From positions 434,001-498,000 of the forward strand of contig CATOSB010000011.1 of assembly GCA_951812305.1 (NCBI GenBank): 64,000 nucleotides of DNA. The letters are read 5' to 3'. Positions 60,577-64,000 of the stretch are shown here, in pieces. A program made the translations under genes and the position numbers. The notes beneath the pieces are model-generated. The model had not been told where the DNA came from. It searched no databases and saw only the letters and a program-made list of their open reading frames with translations. The stretch's first letter is position 1. Every line of letters begins with the position of its first letter. This DNA is from an uncultured Paracoccaceae bacterium (GTDB lineage: Bacteria > Pseudomonadota > Alphaproteobacteria > Rhodobacterales > Rhodobacteraceae).

Positions 60577-61502
60577 TGGCCGTTCTTCTTCTAGGTGAGG
60601 TCAATAATGGTGAGTTGTCGATGGACGCCACCGCCAAGGCCGTAACCGCCGCGACTGCGATGGGCGATGTAACCGTTCTTTGCGCCGGGGCCACAGCCGC
60701 CGCCGCAGGTGAGGCCGCCGCGACAATCGACGGCGTATCCAAAGTTCTTGTCGCCGAAGATGCCTCGCTGGGCCACCGGTTGGCGGAATCGACCGCCGCG
60801 CTGATGGTGTCGCTGGCAGGTGATTACAGTCACATCGTTGCGCCCGCGACAACAGACGCCAAAAACGTGCTGCCCCGTGTCGCAGCCTTGTTGGACGCCA
60901 TGGTGATCTCGGACATATCCGGCGTTGTCGATGCCGACACGTTTGAGCGCCCAATCTACGCTGGCAACGCCATCCAAACGGTCAAATCAAGCGACGCGGT
61001 AAAGGTTGTCTCGATCCGGACTTCGACCTTTGACGCGGCGGGCGAAGGTGGTTCCGCCCCAGTCGAGACCATTTCCGCCGCCGACAATCCCGGCCTTTCA
61101 GAATGGGTCGAGGATAAGGTTTCCGGCGGCGACAGGCCGGAACTGACTTCGGCGGGCATCGTTGTGTCCGGTGGGCGCGGCGTTGGCTCGGAAGACGACT
61201 TCAAGATCATTGAGGCTTTGGCCGACAAACTCGGCGCAGCCGTCGGTGCGTCGCGCGCAGCAGTCGACTCGGGTTATGCTCCGAATGACTGGCAGGTCGG
61301 ACAGACGGGTAAAGTCGTCGCTCCGGACCTTTACATTGCCTGCGGCATTTCCGGCGCAATTCAGCACCTCGCCGGGATGAAGGATTCAAAAGTTATCGTT
61401 GCGATCAACAAGGACGAAGAAGCGCCAATCTTTCAGGTCGCCGACTGTGGCCTTGTCGCTGACTTGTTTCAGGCCGTTCCAGAGCTGACCGAAAAGCTCT
61501 GA
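60576..61502 (+). CDS. etfA: Electron transfer flavoprotein, alpha subunit
   Basis: The 308-residue EtfA has the C-terminal FAD-binding domain with VVSGGRGVGSEDDFKIIEALADKLGAAVGASRAAVDSGYAPNDWQVGQTGKVVAPDLYIACGISGAIQHLAGM and VIVAINKDEEAPIFQVADCGLVADLFQ. These carry the conserved Arg, Ser and Gln that contact FAD. It overlaps etfB by 1 bp (TGATG). A hairpin terminator follows 21 bp after the stop codon. Confidence 0.97.
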   Translation: MAVLLLGEVNNGELSMDATAKAVTAATAMGDVTVLCAGATAAAAGEAAATIDGVSKVLVAEDASLGHRLAESTAALMVSLAGDYSHIVAPATTDAKNVLPRVAALLDAMVISDISGVVDADTFERPIYAGNAIQTVKSSDAVKVVSIRTSTFDAAGEGGSAPVETISAADNPGLSEWVEDKVSGGDRPELTSAGIVVSGGRGVGSEDDFKIIEALADKLGAAVGASRAAVDSGYAPNDWQVGQTGKVVAPDLYIACGISGAIQHLAGMKDSKVIVAINKDEEAPIFQVADCGLVADLFQAVPELTEKL

Positions 61503-61523
61503 CTTTCAGAAAGCATACAGGTT

Positions 61524-61551
61524 GGCCCGCCCTTGTGCGGGCCATTTCTTT
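61524..61551 (+). terminator. Rho-independent terminator after etfA
   Basis: GGCCCGC (61524-61530) pairs with GCGGGCC (61537-61543), and the T-rich ATTTCTTTT follows. It ends the etfB-etfA transcript. Confidence 0.85.
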
Positions 61552-61603
61552 TAGTGCTGGTCAGATGCCAAGTATCTGATCCTGATACTCCGCCATGTAG
61601 ATA

Positions 61604-62061
61604 ACCTGAGTTCTGGATAAGCGCTATATCTGGTATTCGACCTGCCTGATTGTTTCCGGCACGGTTATGGGTCCCATTTTAACTTTGGTTTTCCCGAGCC
61701 TATAGGCTGCGACACACGAGATGAGGTGTACGAATGCGTTGGCAGGCGATCTGTGTCGAGTGTGTTCCAGTCCCATGCTGGTTTTCAACTTATCGAACAG
61801 AGTTTCGATGATGAACCGCCTTCGCAACAGGATTTTGTTCAGGATTGGCAGGAGATAGTTTTTCATGTTGCGGCGAATGCCGGTGACGAGGTGGAGCCCA
61901 CGCTGCCAGAGCCGTTGGAAGAGGGATTTGGAGATATAGCCCTTATCAGCAAATATTTTGCCTTCGAGGCCCGCGATCATGGCTTCAAACGGCTTTCGAT
62001 CATCGACATTACCTGCCGTGATTTTGACGGCCATGATCTCCCCCTTGTTGTTGATGATTAG
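61604..62061 (-). mobile_element. IS982-family remnant (right end and C-terminal transposase)
   Basis: The right-end sequence ACCTGAGTTCTGGATAAG starts at 61604. The C-terminal half of the transposase follows (61624-62061, minus strand), from LIINNKGEI to the stop. It is nearly identical to the complete gene at 35963-36856, with a Pro-to-Leu change in the IAGPEGK segment. The left half, including any passenger gene, is missing beyond the IS66 insertion at 62062. Confidence 0.93.
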
Positions 62062-63661
62062 GTAACTCCCAAGCACCCCCCACGTTTGAGTGTTATTGTC
62101 AGTTTTATGGTGAGTCGAATTTGCCATTTTGCGCGTGTTTTTTTCTTTCTTGTCTGAATTCTGTGGCGCCGGGTTGATTTCTCTGAATCAGTGGTGGGAT
62201 GGATCAGGTTGCCGCCCTTGAACAACTTCTCGCCACGGCTCTGCGTCGGATCGCTGAGCTTGAAGCTGCGTTGGCGAGCATGGCGGAAGAGATCACGGAC
62301 CTGCGCCGACAGTTGGCCAAGAACAGCAGCAATAGCAGCAAGCCCCCTTCAAGTGATGGCCTGAAGAAGCCAGCCCCGCGCAGCCTGCGTGGCAAATCCG
62401 GAAAGAAAAGTGGCGGCCAAGTTGGCCACCGGGGCGACACCCTGCGCCAGACGTCAACACCCGACTTTGTCGAACGGCATGAGGCGACGCATTGCAGCGC
62501 CTGTCAGAGCGCCCTGACGGCGGAGATGGTGAAAGGGATCGAGAAGCGTCAGGTGTTCGACTTGCCTGCGCCACGCCTGGAGGTCACCGAGCATCAGGCG
62601 GCGGTTTATTGTTGCGACCATTGTCGAGCCACGACGACGGCTGGCTTTCCCGATGGCGTGGCCGCGCATGTGCAATATGGCACGCGCATGCGGGCAGTGG
62701 CGGTCTATTGCAATGTTCAGCAGCTGATACCCGAGGATCGGGTCTGCCAGCTTATGCGCGACCTGTTTGGGGCCACCAGCTTGTGCGCGGCCAGCGTGAC
62801 CAACTGGACGCGCGGCGCGGCAAATAAGATGGGTGTCGTGGTTGAACACATTCTCGCCCGGCTTGCCGAAGGCGGCGTTCGGCATCTGGACGAGACCGGA
62901 CTTCGTGTTGCCGGCAAGCTGCACTGGCTGCACACGATCTGCGATACCGCCTTCACCCATTACCGCATCAGCGCCAAACGCGGTGCTGTTCCAACCTTCC
63001 TGACCGGCGGGACGATCATTCATGATCACTGGAAACCCTACTACGCCCATATGAGCGGAGTGGACGCCCACGCCCTCTGCGGGGCGCATCACTTGCGCGA
63101 ACTCAAGGCCATCGAAGAGATCGAAAAAGAGCCTTGGGCGACGGAGATGAGCGCAGTGCTTCATAGCGCCAATCAGCTCAGATGCGCGGCTCAGGATCAA
63201 GGCGAGACCGAACTCCCGGAACTGGTTCGCCAGGGTATAGTCACCAGATACATGGCGATCCTCGCCAAGGGGCTCGCCTTCCACGAACGCCAGCCCCCGC
63301 TGGCCAAAAGCCCCGGCACCCGCGGCCGAAAAGCCAGGCGGCCAGGCCACAACCTGCTCCTCCGCCTGCGTGACTACCGCGATGACGTTTTGCGATTCAT
63401 CGCCGACTTCGCGGTCCCATTCACAAACAATCAGGCCGAACAGGACCTGCGCATGATGAAGCTGCGCATGAAAATCTCGGGCACCTTCCGCACCCTCGAG
63501 GGCGCGCGGGTCTTCGCCGACATCAGGTCCGTCATCTCGACGGCCAGAAAACACCGGTTCAACATCCTGGAAATCCTGACCCTGTCACCACCTCAGATCA
63601 TCGCACGGCTCTGACGGAACAAAACCCCGCAACCCTATCGGACAGGGTGCTTGGGAGTTAC
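62062..63661 (+). mobile_element. IS66-family element (ISBst12-like), copy 4, without matching flanks
   Basis: The element is 1600 bp with both 17-bp ends intact. The left flank is ATGATTAG (62054-62061) and the right flank is TCGGAATA (63662-63669), so there is no target duplication. It has 7 T in the leader like copy 1, but carries the GTATAG silent change otherwise seen only in copy 3. The left side lies in an IS982 transposase and the right side in an unrelated membrane-protein gene. Confidence 0.96.
62199..63614 (+). CDS. tnpC: IS66-family transposase (copy 4)
   Basis: This intact 471-residue transposase has the same protein sequence as copies 1 and 3. All DDE motifs (HLDETG, HDHWKPYY, NNQAEQDL) are present, so this copy should still make active enzyme although its insertion footprint has been lost. 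Confidence 0.96.
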   Translation: MDQVAALEQLLATALRRIAELEAALASMAEEITDLRRQLAKNSSNSSKPPSSDGLKKPAPRSLRGKSGKKSGGQVGHRGDTLRQTSTPDFVERHEATHCSACQSALTAEMVKGIEKRQVFDLPAPRLEVTEHQAAVYCCDHCRATTTAGFPDGVAAHVQYGTRMRAVAVYCNVQQLIPEDRVCQLMRDLFGATSLCAASVTNWTRGAANKMGVVVEHILARLAEGGVRHLDETGLRVAGKLHWLHTICDTAFTHYRISAKRGAVPTFLTGGTIIHDHWKPYYAHMSGVDAHALCGAHHLRELKAIEEIEKEPWATEMSAVLHSANQLRCAAQDQGETELPELVRQGIVTRYMAILAKGLAFHERQPPLAKSPGTRGRKARRPGHNLLLRLRDYRDDVLRFIADFAVPFTNNQAEQDLRMMKLRMKISGTFRTLEGARVFADIRSVISTARKHRFNILEILTLSPPQIIARL

Positions 63662-64000
63662 TCGGAATAATCGCTGCGGCGACAAATGCCCCTATCACCG
63701 CTCCAAGATGGACGATAACAAGAACGTCTCGCAAACCGGCCCAGTGTGCGGTTCGCAATGTTTCCGTCGCACCCAGCAACAACGCCGTTGCCCACCCTGC
63801 TGCCGACATCCCTGCTAACCCCGCGAGCGTTAGCCTTGCCAGGACTGGTACGTCCAGAAGTCTTTTGCCAATACAGTTTCCAAGCAAACGCAGGCCAAAA
63901 GCGGACATCGCCAGCGCCGTCACGCTCAACCAAGACACAACGACTAACTTGGCGACCAGTTTTGGGCTCGCCAGTGCCAGGTCCCCCCCAGTTCGAAGCA
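63662..64000 (-). pseudogene. Integral membrane protein fragment, truncated by IS66 and by the window edge
   Basis: On the minus strand the frame is open from the window edge to the IS66 end at 63661. It reads ..TGGDLALASPKLVAKLVVVSWLSV..LARLTLAGLAGMSAAGWATALLLG..VLVIVHLGAVIGAFVAAAII. Three hydrophobic segments of 18-24 residues are visible. I cannot name a family. The 3' end of the gene has been replaced by IS66 sequence and is not found in this window. Confidence 0.65.

Noticed and set aside
61624..62127. An apparent 167-codon gene joining IS66 left-end sequence to the IS982 transposase.
   Set aside because: It is an artefact of the insertion. The first 22 codons come from IS66 and the rest is a truncated transposase lacking its first catalytic Asp.
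1..64000. CRISPR arrays, tRNA or rRNA genes, prophage modules and toxin-antitoxin pairs.
   Set aside because: No spaced direct-repeat arrays, tRNA-like cloverleaf sequences, rRNA signatures or recognisable phage or toxin genes were seen on reading both strands.

Overview
The window looks like a chromosomal segment of a marine Rhodobacteraceae (Roseobacter-group) alphaproteobacterium. This rests on gene order and protein type: rimP-nusA-ylxR-infB, dnaK-dnaJ, amn-ade, etfB-etfA and argJ-mutT, an NodH-like sulfotransferase beside a branching glycosyltransferase, moderately high GC and many 4-bp ATGA/GTGA gene overlaps. No rRNA, tRNA, CRISPR array or phage module was seen. Coding density is high, and no stretch over about 300 bases lacks a gene or a recognisable element.

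Layout. 1-7.97 kb: the end of a type I secretion ABC protein and its HlyD-type adaptor, RidA, a glycerophosphodiesterase, a FemAB-like acyltransferase, pterin dehydratase, peroxiredoxin, an FAD reductase, rsmD and a HAD phosphatase. 8.1-18.8 kb: AMP nucleosidase and adenine deaminase (adenine catabolism), then acyl-CoA metabolism (TesB thioesterase, PcaF-type thiolase, an acyl-CoA synthetase split by an IS66-family element, and a FadJ-like fusion enzyme). 18.8-33.7 kb: a surface polysaccharide locus with sulfotransferase, branching glycosyltransferase, an interrupted family-2 glycosyltransferase, a GT4 glycosyltransferase, galE, galU, another family-2 glycosyltransferase, kdsB, cysQ and a KpsM-like ABC permease. 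It is broken up by IS66, IS630 and IS200 elements. 33.7-37.4 kb: a nested insertion, IS66 within a passenger-carrying IS982-family element within a secreted SH3 protein gene. 37.4-49.1 kb: alkB, dnaK-dnaJ, radC split by an ISAs1 element, and secA with two downstream envelope genes. 49.3-57.4 kb: a parvulin isomerase, argJ, mutT, a putative 42-residue gene and the infB-ylxR-nusA-rimP operon. 57.6-64 kb: a GyrI-like protein, a VOC gene split by an IS4-family element, etfB-etfA, then an IS982 remnant abutting a fourth IS66 copy and a truncated membrane protein.

The main theme is recent insertion-sequence expansion. Six host genes or parts of genes are interrupted: acyl-CoA synthetase, family-2 glycosyltransferase, SH3 protein, radC, VOC protein and the membrane protein at the right edge. 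For the first five, removing the element plus one target duplication restores a perfect reading frame, so the events look young. The four IS66 copies are 1600-1601 bp, nearly identical, single-gene (ISBst12-like) elements. Three have matching 8-bp target duplications. The fourth has unmatched flanks and marks a rearrangement junction. The least familiar object is a 1521-bp IS982-family element that carries a divergent 146-residue gene of unknown function. A terminator-like hairpin directly in front of the rimP ribosome binding site is the best regulatory lead.
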